This document shows positions 17,557 to 26,247 of a stretch of 40,650 nucleotides of DNA, one piece after another. Source of the stretch: an uncultured Actinomycetes bacterium (GTDB lineage Bacteria > Actinomycetota > Thermoleophilia > Gaiellales > Gaiellaceae); NCBI GenBank assembly GCA_903915545.1, contig CAIWTI010000199.1, forward strand, positions 1 to 40,650, in the 5' to 3' direction. Each line of letters opens with the position of its first letter. The stretch's first letter is position 1. Made by a program: the position numbers and the translations under genes. The notes under the pieces were generated by a model. It saw only the letters and a list, made by a program, of their open reading frames with translations. It was not told the DNA's origin and did no database searches.

Positions 17557-17712
17557 TTAGGAGAGCCAGAGGTAGGCGAGACCAACGCCGAACGTTCCCC
17601 CAAAAAGCACGAGGAACAGCGCGAACAGGCCGAGACCAAAGCGCACGTTCTTGCGATCGAGCTCGGGTGTCGTCTCAACCGGATCGTGCAGCGAATCGGG
17701 TGCGTGGCTCAC
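17557..17712 (-). CDS. 51-aa single-TM small protein coupled to ctaB
   Basis: Not in ORF track (under 60 aa). Reads VSHAPDSLHDPVETTPELDRKNVRFGLGLFALFLVLFGGTFGVGLAYLWLS*; GTG start overlaps the ctaB stop (GTGA). Confidence 0.7.
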   Translation of the reverse strand: MSHAPDSLHDPVETTPELDRKNVRFGLGLFALFLVLFGGTFGVGLAYLWLS

Positions 17713-18914
17713 AGCACCACCGCGTCGATAGCCATCGCAACGAAGAGCAGTGCGAGGTAGAGCATCGAGTAGTGGAAGAGGCTCACCGCACGCTCGCGAA
17801 TGGGATTACGGCGGAGTTTGATCGCGTAGAACATGAAGATCGCGCCGAGCAGCAGCGCCAGTGCGCCGTAGACGAGGCCGAACACACCAAATGCCACCGG
17901 CACCAGGGTCAGCGCAAGCATCACCCACGAGTACAGAACGATCTGGCGGGTCGTCTCCTCATCGCCCTTGGCGACCGGAAGCATGGGCACGTTGGCGGCT
18001 GCGTAGTGCTCCTTGATCATCAGCGCCAGCGCCCAGAAGTGCGGCGGTGTCCAGATGAACACGATCAGGAACATCACGATTGCGGCCGAGCCGAGGTGAC
18101 CCGCTGTTCCGGCGTAGCCGACGAGCGGCGGCACCGCGCCTGCTGCGCCACCGATCACGATGTTCTGCGGCGTCGAGCGCTTCAGCCAACGCGTGTAGAC
18201 GAAGACGTAGAAGAGGTTGCCGGCGAGGGCGAGCGTCGCAGTCGGCAGGTTCACGAGCGCGTCGAGCAGCACCCAGGAGAGCGCCGAAAGGGCGAGCCCG
18301 AACTCCAATGCCGACTCGGGTGAGACGCGGCCAGCGGCCACGGGGCGTGCCGCAGTGCGGTCGCCCATCAGCGGGTCGATGTCGCGGTCAAGGTAGTGGT
18401 TCAGCGCTCCCGAACCACCACAGGCAAGAGCAAGGCCGACCATCGTCAGCACGAAGACGCTTGCCTGCGGGACTCCGCCCGCACCAACAAACGTCGCGGC
18501 AGCTCCTGTAAGCAGCAGCAGGCTCATGACCCGCGGCTTCGTCAGCTCGACGTAGTCGGAGATGCTTCCGTGAACCGTGTTGTGGCCTGAGCGGAAGCAC
18601 TGCGCGCACACCCAGACTGTCGCGGCGAACGCGACGGAAGCAGCGGCGAGATGAACGCTACGGCTCGTCAGCAGCGCGGCGAGACCAAAGGTCACGAGCG
18701 AGAAGAGGGCGCCTGGGAGCAGCCGCCGCGCCGAGATCCAGGCGATGATCGCGAGTGACGCGAGTGGTGGTAGTGCGACGGCCGCAAGCACGCGGTGCGT
18801 CGTGCCCCAATCGGCAGCACCCGACACGACGGCGAGGCCCGTTGCTCCAACGGCAAAGAGCGCTGTCAGACGGCCAAAGAGCTCGACGGCACCTGTATCG
18901 GTTTTTACTTCCAC
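17709..18914 (-). CDS. ctaB: Protoheme IX farnesyltransferase (heme O synthase) with N-terminal 4-TM CtaA-like extension
   Basis: CtaB core DYVELTKPRVMSLLLLTG..NHYLDRDIDPLMGDRTAARPV..WTPPHFWALAL; about 130-aa N-terminal TM region with CtaA-like His motifs. Confidence 0.92.
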   Translation of the reverse strand: MEVKTDTGAVELFGRLTALFAVGATGLAVVSGAADWGTTHRVLAAVALPPLASLAIIAWISARRLLPGALFSLVTFGLAALLTSRSVHLAAASVAFAATVWVCAQCFRSGHNTVHGSISDYVELTKPRVMSLLLLTGAAATFVGAGGVPQASVFVLTMVGLALACGGSGALNHYLDRDIDPLMGDRTAARPVAAGRVSPESALEFGLALSALSWVLLDALVNLPTATLALAGNLFYVFVYTRWLKRSTPQNIVIGGAAGAVPPLVGYAGTAGHLGSAAIVMFLIVFIWTPPHFWALALMIKEHYAAANVPMLPVAKGDEETTRQIVLYSWVMLALTLVPVAFGVFGLVYGALALLLGAIFMFYAIKLRRNPIRERAVSLFHYSMLYLALLFVAMAIDAVVL

Positions 18915-20563
18915 TGCTCAGCCTCCAATCGCCGCCGTACGTCACGCAACGGGCGGGCATTGGAAATGTACGGGAGACGGTCGAAGTTCCAGGCCGGTGG
19001 CGGCGACGTCGTGTACCACTCGAGCGTGTCGGCCTGCCAAGGATCGTTCGAGGCGCGGCGTCCTGATCGTGCTGTGACGATCACGTTCAGCACGAAGACG
19101 AGCATGCCGACGGCCATGATGAACGAGCCCACGGTGGAGATCAGGTTGTAGACCTCCCAGATGCCGCCCGGTTGGTAGGTGTAGACGCGCCGGGGCATGC
19201 CGAGCAGACCCAGGAAGTGCTGTGGCAGGAAGGTCGCGTTGAATCCGATCAGCACCAGCGCGAAGTGGAGCTTCCCGAGGCGCTCATCGAGCAGGCGCCC
19301 GAACATCTTCGGCCACCAGTAGTAGAGACCACCGAAGACGGCGAAGATCGAGCCACCAAACAGCACGTAGTGGAGGTGGGCGACGACGAAGTACGTGTCG
19401 GTCAGCTGCCAGTCGATCGGGAACGCTGCGAGGAAGATGCCCGAGAGCCCGCCGAGCGTGAACACGCCGATGAAGCCGATCGACCAGAGCATTGGCGTAT
19501 CGAACGAGATGTTTCCGCGCCAGAGCGTTGCGAGCCAGTTGAAGATCTTCACGCCCGTTGGGACGGCGATGATCATCGAGCTGAGCATGAAGAACGCGTC
19601 GAGGCCGATCGGCAGGCCGACCGAGAACATGTGGTGGGCCCACACAAGCAGCGAGAAGAACGCGATGCCAGCGGTCGAGTACGCGACGGCCTTGTAGCCA
19701 AAGATCGGTTTCCGTGCGAACACGGGGATGATCTCGGAGACGATCCCCATCGCGGGCAGGATCATGATGTAGACCTCGGGGTGCCCGAAGAACCAGAAGA
19801 CGTGCTGGTAGAGGATTGGGCTGCCGCCGTGCGCGGGATCGAAGAAGTGCGTGCCCCACTGGCGGTCGAGCAGCATCATCGTGAGGCCAGCCGAGAGCGT
19901 CGGCAGCACGATCACGAGCAGCCACGCGTAGGTCAGCATCGCCCAGACAAACAGCGGGATGCGCGTCCAGGTCATGCCCGAGGTGCGCATGTTGTGGATC
20001 GTCACGATGAAGTTGATCGCACCGACGAGCGACGAGATCGAAAGGATGTGCAGGCCGAGGATCCAGAAGTCTTCGCCGTGTCCGGGCATGTGCAGCGTCG
20101 AGAGCGGCACATAGGACGTCCACCCGGCGGCCGCGGCGCCGTGACCTGCCCAGAAGCTCGAGAGGAGCACGATGCCACCAAGGAGGAAGAGCCAGTAGGA
20201 CAGAGCGTTCAGTCGCGGGAAGGCCATGTCGCGTGCGCCGATCATCAGCGGCACGAGGAAGTTTCCGAAGCCCGCGAGGATCGGAACGATGACGAGGAAG
20301 ATCATCGTTGTCCCGTGGATCGTGAGCACCTGGTTGTAGGCGCTTCGCGTGAGGAAGTTTTCGTTGGGCGTCGCGAGCTGGGTGCGCATCATCAGCGCAA
20401 GGACGCCCCCGAATGCGAAGAAGCCGAGCGTCGTCCAGATGTAGAGGAGGCCGATGCGCTTGTGGTCGACCGTGGTCAGCCAGGCCGTTACACGGCCCGC
20501 ACGCCAGTCGGACTCAAAGCGCGGTCGAGCGACGCCTGGCACGTGCTCAGCTCCGGAAGCCAT
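18905..20563 (-). CDS. ctaD: Cytochrome c oxidase subunit I
   Basis: TTVDHKRIGLLYIW, FWFFGHPEVYIMILPAMGIVSEI, VWAHHMFSVG, VVAHLHYVLFGG. Confidence 0.97.
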   Translation of the reverse strand: MASGAEHVPGVARPRFESDWRAGRVTAWLTTVDHKRIGLLYIWTTLGFFAFGGVLALMMRTQLATPNENFLTRSAYNQVLTIHGTTMIFLVIVPILAGFGNFLVPLMIGARDMAFPRLNALSYWLFLLGGIVLLSSFWAGHGAAAAGWTSYVPLSTLHMPGHGEDFWILGLHILSISSLVGAINFIVTIHNMRTSGMTWTRIPLFVWAMLTYAWLLVIVLPTLSAGLTMMLLDRQWGTHFFDPAHGGSPILYQHVFWFFGHPEVYIMILPAMGIVSEIIPVFARKPIFGYKAVAYSTAGIAFFSLLVWAHHMFSVGLPIGLDAFFMLSSMIIAVPTGVKIFNWLATLWRGNISFDTPMLWSIGFIGVFTLGGLSGIFLAAFPIDWQLTDTYFVVAHLHYVLFGGSIFAVFGGLYYWWPKMFGRLLDERLGKLHFALVLIGFNATFLPQHFLGLLGMPRRVYTYQPGGIWEVYNLISTVGSFIMAVGMLVFVLNVIVTARSGRRASNDPWQADTLEWYTTSPPPAWNFDRLPYISNARPLRDVRRRLEAEQWK

Positions 20564-21545
20564 TGGCCTTCTGCTTCGGGAAGGTGCTTGTGTACGCGAT
20601 CAACGCGTCGATCTGCGCTTCGGTCCAGGTCTCGCCCACTGCGGGCATCTGGCGGAGTCCATGTCGAACGAGATTGGTGATGCCTTCTCGGTCGCGGAGC
20701 AATGGATTGCCGCCGAGGGCAGGCCCGACGTAGGTCTCCGACAGGCGGTGACAGGAGGAGCACACGTTCAGCCACTCCTCCTTGCCGACAGCGAGGCTTG
20801 ACGGGGCTGCGGCCCGCGCCGCGATGAACGCTTCATATTCGGCGCGCGGCACGACCTTCACGGTCGCGTCCATCAACGCGTGCTGGATGCCGCAGAGCTC
20901 AGCGCAACGCGCGACATAGGTGCCAACTGGGGCTTGGAACCAGCTGTGGTTTGTCTGCCCCGGGATGGCGTCGGTCTTGCCGCCCAGTTCGGGCACCCAC
21001 CAGCTGTGGTTGACGTCGGTCGCGGGTGCGGTGATGTCTTCGTGGACGACCTCGCCAGCAGGCGCGATCATCGTGCCAACCGTGATCGCACCGTTCGGGT
21101 ACTTGAAGAGCCAGTAGAACTGGTGACCTTCAACCGTGATCGTTGTCTGCTCAGCGGCGGCCGCGGGCGGCGCATCGCTGATGCCGGGGAGCTTGTAAAA
21201 GATGTAGCCACCGATCGCGGCGAGCATGATCACGGGCACCACAGTCCAGAGGATCTCCAGGCGTGTCGAGCCGTGGATCTGCGGGCCTTCCTGGTAGCGG
21301 CCGCGCTTCCCACGTCGGTAGCGGGTGATCAGTACGAGCAGCGCGCCTTCGACGATGATGAAGATGATCGCGGCGAAGATCGTCACGAAGACATATGCGT
21401 CACGAATGCGATGGGCATTCGGCGAATGGGCAGGCAAAGGCAGCAGTCCGCCGTTTCCCGCAAACGCAGTCGTAGCGGGCACCAGCAGGACCGCGACTAC
21501 TGCAAATGCGACTACGGCAGCTCTCCGACCCACGCCAGCTGGCAT
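20547..21545 (-). CDS. ctaC: Cytochrome c oxidase subunit II with C-terminal cytochrome c domain (caa3-type)
   Basis: Signal peptide, two TM, CuA motif RCAELCGIQHALM, then CSSCH and GLRQMPAVG. Confidence 0.95.
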   Translation of the reverse strand: MPAGVGRRAAVVAFAVVAVLLVPATTAFAGNGGLLPLPAHSPNAHRIRDAYVFVTIFAAIIFIIVEGALLVLITRYRRGKRGRYQEGPQIHGSTRLEILWTVVPVIMLAAIGGYIFYKLPGISDAPPAAAAEQTTITVEGHQFYWLFKYPNGAITVGTMIAPAGEVVHEDITAPATDVNHSWWVPELGGKTDAIPGQTNHSWFQAPVGTYVARCAELCGIQHALMDATVKVVPRAEYEAFIAARAAAPSSLAVGKEEWLNVCSSCHRLSETYVGPALGGNPLLRDREGITNLVRHGLRQMPAVGETWTEAQIDALIAYTSTFPKQKANGFRS

Positions 21546-21554
21546 GGTATAGGC

Positions 21555-21863
21555 GTGGAAGGAACGACGCGCCTAGAGCTGCCGGACTACGTCACCCGCC
21601 CGTTTGAGGTGTACGTCAATGGCGTGCTGCAGACCGAGGGGCCGGACTACTCGGTCGATGCGGAGCGTTCGCTCGTGTTTCCGCGTGAGCTTGCTTCCGA
21701 GGGATCACTGAGCAAGCTGCGGTGGCTCTCGATCTTCCTCGGCGTGGCTGGCACGTACCGAAAGAACGAGTCGGTCGATGTGGCGTGCACCGTCAACGGC
21801 AAGCCAGTTGTCGCAAGCTTGACGTCGAAGGCGTCGCACGCGGCGTTCCCGCAGCAGGGCTAG
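21555..21863 (+). CDS. Conserved-looking hypothetical protein (102 aa)
   Basis: VEGTTRLELPDYVTRPFEVYVNGVLQTEGPDYSVDAERSLVFPRELASEG...; GTG start, C-terminal part of the tracked 20880-21863 ORF. Confidence 0.65.
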   Translation: MEGTTRLELPDYVTRPFEVYVNGVLQTEGPDYSVDAERSLVFPRELASEGSLSKLRWLSIFLGVAGTYRKNESVDVACTVNGKPVVASLTSKASHAAFPQQG

Positions 21864-21899
21864 CTCAATGGTCGCCCAGCTCGATGGTGCGGGCGACGC

Positions 21900-23492
21900 A
21901 TGCTGAAGGTGACGAGCGTTCGCGCACTGGCCACGCGGGTCGGGGCCGAAAATCTTGGGGTGCTCGAGACAAGTGGGCTTCAGGCAGCGCTGCTGATCGC
22001 CGCGCTCCTCGCGCTCTCCGTTGTCCTTCGGACGATGGCGCTTGGCGGGTCGTTCTGGATCGATGAAGGGATCTCGGTGGGGATCGCGCACCATTCACTT
22101 TCGGCGATTCCGAACGTGCTGCACCAAGATGGCGCGCCCCCGCTCTATTACCTGCTCCTCCATCTCTGGATGGGCGTTTTTGGCGATTCCGAGCGTGCGA
22201 CGCACGCGCTGTCGCTGCTCTTCTCGTCGGCGTGTGTTCCCCTTGCCTATTGGGTTGGACGTCCACTCTTTAGCCGCGCCGTCGGGCTTGTGGCCGCGAC
22301 GCTCGCCGCGCTCGACCCGTACCTCACGTACTACGGGCAAGAGACGCGGATGTACACCCTGGCGGCGTGTCTCTCGTTCGTCGTTACCGGGGCCACGATC
22401 CGCGCGATCATTCTGCGCCGCCGACGCTGGCTGCCTGTTCTGGCGCTTTCGATCGATCTTGTCGCACTGACCCACAATTGGGGGCTGTTCCTCGCGATTG
22501 GTCTGGGTGTCGCGACCGTCGTCGCTGCTCGCGATCGCCTTCGCTGGGACGGCGTCCTCGTCGCGATCGGTGCCGGTGTGATCTATGCGCCGTGGATTCC
22601 GACGCTGCTGAAGCAAGCGGCGCACACAGGGGCGCCGTGGACGACGAGTCCCAACCTCCACGCACTTGTGCTCGCGCCCGGTGCGGTCTTGGCCGGTGAC
22701 GGCCCACTTATGGCGTTCGCGGTGGCCGGTTGTATCGGTCTCGCCGCTGTCGTGCGCGGGGGCGGGCCTCAGGCGACGACGGTCAGGCTGCTTGCGGTTG
22801 CAACGGCCGTGGCGATCCTCGTCGCCTGGACCGGATCTCAGTTCACACCGGCGTGGACGGGCCGCTACCTCGGCGTGGTCGCGGGGCCTCTGCTGCTCCT
22901 CGCTGCCGTTGGCTTCGTGAAGGTCGGTCGCCCGGGGCTGATCTCGTTCATCCTCGTGCTCTTTCTCTGGGGCGGTTTCTCGGTCAAGGACGAGAAATCG
23001 AACGCCAAGGCACTCGCTCGAGCAGTCGCGCCCGTGCTTCGGCCGGGTGATCTGATCCTCACCACGCATCCTGAGCAGACACCGGTACTGCGCTACTACT
23101 TCGGCCCCGATTACCGATACCTGACGACGCTGGGTCCGGTTGCCGATCCGCGCGTGATGGATTGGCGCGATGCCTTGAAGCGGCTGAGGGTTGCGACGCC
23201 TGCGGCTGACCTTGCGCTCCTCGCACAGATCCCAGCGGGACAGCGCTTTGCCGTCATCACTCCCGTCTTTCGCGACTACCACGCGTGGGATGCGCCGTGG
23301 ACAAAGCTCGTCTACACCACATCGAACCGCTGGCTTAACGCGATCGCCGCTGACAGGCGCTTCGAGCGCGTCACGGTGGTCCGCAGCGACGAGATTGCGT
23401 TGAAGAAGAACTACTGGAAGCCCCTTCAGGCATTCATTTTCGTTCGTTCGTCTAGCATCCGGGGCGCGGCACGGGGCAACACTTCGAGATGA
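21900..23492 (+). CDS. Multi-TM glycosyltransferase, GT39/ArnT/PMT-like
   Basis: RTMALGGSFWIDEGISVGIAHHSLSAIPNVLHQDGAPPLYYLLLHLWMGVFGDSERATHALSLLFS...YYGQETRMYTLAA. Confidence 0.85.
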   Translation: MLKVTSVRALATRVGAENLGVLETSGLQAALLIAALLALSVVLRTMALGGSFWIDEGISVGIAHHSLSAIPNVLHQDGAPPLYYLLLHLWMGVFGDSERATHALSLLFSSACVPLAYWVGRPLFSRAVGLVAATLAALDPYLTYYGQETRMYTLAACLSFVVTGATIRAIILRRRRWLPVLALSIDLVALTHNWGLFLAIGLGVATVVAARDRLRWDGVLVAIGAGVIYAPWIPTLLKQAAHTGAPWTTSPNLHALVLAPGAVLAGDGPLMAFAVAGCIGLAAVVRGGGPQATTVRLLAVATAVAILVAWTGSQFTPAWTGRYLGVVAGPLLLLAAVGFVKVGRPGLISFILVLFLWGGFSVKDEKSNAKALARAVAPVLRPGDLILTTHPEQTPVLRYYFGPDYRYLTTLGPVADPRVMDWRDALKRLRVATPAADLALLAQIPAGQRFAVITPVFRDYHAWDAPWTKLVYTTSNRWLNAIAADRRFERVTVVRSDEIALKKNYWKPLQAFIFVRSSSIRGAARGNTSR

Positions 23493-25018
23493 ACGACGAC
23501 TCCAAACAAGCTGGACGCACCGTCGTCCTCGGTGGTGGGCCAGCTGGCCTGACGGCCGCCTACCTCCTGACGAAGGTTGGGCGAAACGTCACGGTGCTTG
23601 AGGCCGAAGATCAGATCGGCGGCCTCGCAAAGACCGTCGAGTGCGATGGCTACCGGTTTGACCTTGGTGGGCATCGCTTCTTCACGAAGTCGGTCGAGGT
23701 CGACACGCTGTGGCATGAGGTGCTCGGCGACGAGTTCTTGAAGCGGCCGCGCATGTCGCGCATCTACTGGAACAACCGCTATCTCGACTACCCGTTGCGC
23801 GGACCCGATGTGATCAAGAAGCTCGGGCCAATCGAGCTGACGCGCTGCATCGCCTCGTACGCCCGCGCCGCGTTGCTGCCTAAGCGCCGCGAGGAGTCGT
23901 TCGAAGATTGGGTATCCAACCGGTTTGGCCGACGCCTCTTTGAGCTGTTTTTCAAGTCGTACACCGAGAAGGTGTGGGGTGTACCGACGACCGAGATCCG
24001 CGCCGAGTGGGCGGCACAGCGAATCAAGGGCCTCTCATTCTTCTCAGCGGCCAAGGCGGCGTTCTTTGGCAACAAGGGCAACAAGGTGAAGAGCCTGATC
24101 GGCGAGTTCAACTATCCGCGGTTTGGGCCGGGCCAGATGTGGGACGCCATGGCGGGCGCGATTGAGCAGGCCCATGGCGAGGTGTTGCTCGAGTCGCCAG
24201 TCACGAGCATCGAGATCGAGTCGGGCAGGATCGTCGCCGTCGAGACACCCGGCGGAACCTTCGCGAATCCCGAGTACGTGATCTCCTCGCTCCCGCTGCG
24301 CGAGATCGTTGCGATGGCGCGACCCGCGGCTCCCGCTGAGGTCGTCGAAGCTGCGCGGGGCCTGCGCTACAGGGACTTCCTCACGGTCGCGCTCGTCGTC
24401 GACGGCGAAGATCTCTTCCCTGACAACTGGATCTACATTCACGAGCCCGCGGTGCAGGTTGGCCGCATCCAGAACTATCGGTCTTGGAGCCCGTGGATGG
24501 TTCCCGACCCGACCAAGGCATGTGTTGGGCTCGAGTACTTCTGCTTCGAGGGTGATGAGCTGTGGGAGAGCGACGACGACGCGCTCGTCGAGCTCGCCGC
24601 AGCCGAACTGGAGAAGCTTGGGCTGTGCACGCGAGACAAGGTCGAGCGCGGGTTCGTCACCCGGGTGCCCAAGGCGTATCCGATCTACGACGTCGATTAC
24701 GCGAGTCGTGTCGAATCGATTCGAGGCTGGCTCGCAACGATCGAGAACCTGCAGCAGGTCGGACGCAACGGCCTGCACCGCTACAACAACTCCGATCACT
24801 CGATGCTGACCGCGATGCGTGCCGTGGACAACCTGCTTGCAGGGGCCCATCACGACATCTGGGAAGTCAACGCCGAGAGCGTCTACCACGAGACCGACGA
24901 GGTCGATGAGCAGCCCTACCGCGCTGCACCGGTGACGCCAGCGCTTGAAGCTGAGCTTGCGGCAGCGTCGAGGGACGAGGACGAAGATCCAACTCCCGCC
25001 GCTGCGGCCCGCGGTTAA
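23489..25018 (+). CDS. FAD-dependent oxidoreductase, UDP-galactopyranose mutase/protoporphyrinogen oxidase-like
   Basis: VVLGGGPAGLTAAYLLTKVGRNVTVLEAEDQIGGLAKTVECDGYRFDLGGHRFFTKS. Confidence 0.85.
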   Translation: MNDDSKQAGRTVVLGGGPAGLTAAYLLTKVGRNVTVLEAEDQIGGLAKTVECDGYRFDLGGHRFFTKSVEVDTLWHEVLGDEFLKRPRMSRIYWNNRYLDYPLRGPDVIKKLGPIELTRCIASYARAALLPKRREESFEDWVSNRFGRRLFELFFKSYTEKVWGVPTTEIRAEWAAQRIKGLSFFSAAKAAFFGNKGNKVKSLIGEFNYPRFGPGQMWDAMAGAIEQAHGEVLLESPVTSIEIESGRIVAVETPGGTFANPEYVISSLPLREIVAMARPAAPAEVVEAARGLRYRDFLTVALVVDGEDLFPDNWIYIHEPAVQVGRIQNYRSWSPWMVPDPTKACVGLEYFCFEGDELWESDDDALVELAAAELEKLGLCTRDKVERGFVTRVPKAYPIYDVDYASRVESIRGWLATIENLQQVGRNGLHRYNNSDHSMLTAMRAVDNLLAGAHHDIWEVNAESVYHETDEVDEQPYRAAPVTPALEAELAAASRDEDEDPTPAAAARG

Positions 25019-25071
25019 CTCTTCGGGTTTTCTCGGAGCCGTTGTCGCCCCGTCGCGGCTAGGCTTCTGAC

Positions 25072-25677
25072 ATGCCGCTCCGGCGCGCACGCGGTGTTCT
25101 TGCTGGTCGCGGCCTCTTGCTGCTGCCTTTGGCCGCGCTTGCGGTGCATCAGCTGCGTTACCTCCTCGCGTACGGATCGTCGGCGGGGCATGCGCTCGCC
25201 GCACAGGGCCATGGGTACGTGAACTCGCTCGCCCCGTGGCTTGGTGTGCTGCTCGCCCTCGGAGCTGGAAGGCTGATCATGCGTGTTGCGGCGGGGCTCA
25301 ATGGTCACGCTGTTCCCACACGCCGTGCATTTGCCGTCGTCTGGGCGGTTGCCGTGGTGGCGCTGCTTCTCTTGTATGTCGCACAGGAGACGCTTGAGGA
25401 GCTCTTTGCCACCGGGCACCCATCAGGTCTAGCCGGTGTGTTCGGCCATGGTGGCTTGTGGGCCATTCCGTTGTCGTTTGCCTTTGGCGCAATCGTCGCC
25501 GCCTGCGTCAGCGTTGCCGACGACCTCGTCGAGTTTGCCATCGCAGCTCGCGGCCGCCTGACGTGGCTTGCGACCGCCGTTCTCGGTTCCACTCCGACGC
25601 ACGGTGCCGTGTCTCACGGCACCGTGTTTGCGTGGCAGGGTCGCGGCCCCCCGCGTGCGTTGCACGCCGCGGTCTAG
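25072..25677 (+). CDS. Multi-TM membrane protein of unknown function
   Basis: Four or more hydrophobic segments; LAVHQLRYLLAYGSSAGHALAAQGHGYVNSLAPWL. Confidence 0.65.
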   Translation: MPLRRARGVLAGRGLLLLPLAALAVHQLRYLLAYGSSAGHALAAQGHGYVNSLAPWLGVLLALGAGRLIMRVAAGLNGHAVPTRRAFAVVWAVAVVALLLLYVAQETLEELFATGHPSGLAGVFGHGGLWAIPLSFAFGAIVAACVSVADDLVEFAIAARGRLTWLATAVLGSTPTHGAVSHGTVFAWQGRGPPRALHAAV

Positions 25678-25705
25678 TCGAGCTTCGCTCCACGGGCCGC
25701 GTCGC

Positions 25706-25730
25706 CCGGTCGTCTGACCGGCGCTCTTTT
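25706..25730 (+). terminator. Hairpin CCGGTC-gtct-GACCGG followed by CGCTCTTTT
   Basis: Direct reading; between ORF 25072-25677 and the 25755 gene. Confidence 0.55.
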
Positions 25731-25754
25731 CACTCGACCCAACAAGGAGCTTTC

Positions 25755-26246
25755 ATGCGCAACGTTGCCTGTGTTGTCGCCGTACTCGGCGTACTCGTAG
25801 GTTCTGGCTCGGCGTTTGCCGCCGCGCCGCTTACCCAGAAGACCGCTTCCTACAGCATTGCCCTCACGCTTGGTCCGAAAGAGGCGATGGTGACGCCAGC
25901 GGAGGTGAAGGCCAAGCACCTGACAACCGGCGAAGTAATGGTCGGCGGCTCGATGGCAATGGACATGAGCTCAGGGATGGGCGGCGCCGTGCGCCACCTC
26001 GAGGTGCACATCACGTCGCTTGCGACGGGGAAGCCCGTACTGAGCCGCATCCCGAAGATCACGGTCGCCGACCAGACGGCCAAGTCGCCTGCCGACCCGA
26101 TCACCGTTGTGAAGATGCAAGGCGTTGGAGCGCCGGCGTCCGACATCCACTTCGGCAACAACGTCGACCTCCACGTCGGTCACTCCTATGCCGTCTCAGT
26201 GGCAATCGGGTCGGAAAAGACCGTCTTCCAGTTCACTGCGAAGTAG
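25755..26246 (+). CDS. Secreted Met/His-containing putative metal-binding protein
   Basis: Signal peptide MRNVACVVAVLGVLVGSGSAFAAA, then GGSMAMDMSSGMGGAVRHLEVHI; AAGGAG RBS. Confidence 0.6.
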   Translation: MRNVACVVAVLGVLVGSGSAFAAAPLTQKTASYSIALTLGPKEAMVTPAEVKAKHLTTGEVMVGGSMAMDMSSGMGGAVRHLEVHITSLATGKPVLSRIPKITVADQTAKSPADPITVVKMQGVGAPASDIHFGNNVDLHVGHSYAVSVAIGSEKTVFQFTAK

Positions 26247-26247
26247 C

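Noticed and set aside
19172-20680. 502-aa plus-strand ORF
   Set aside because: Antisense to ctaD; E/D/R/H-rich low-complexity composition typical of a high-GC shadow frame, with no recognisable domain.
22095-23282. 395-aa minus-strand ORF
   Set aside because: Antisense to the GT39-like gene; composition and lack of motifs indicate a shadow ORF.
24044-25204. 386-aa minus-strand ORF
   Set aside because: Antisense to the FAD oxidoreductase and the start of the next gene; no motifs.
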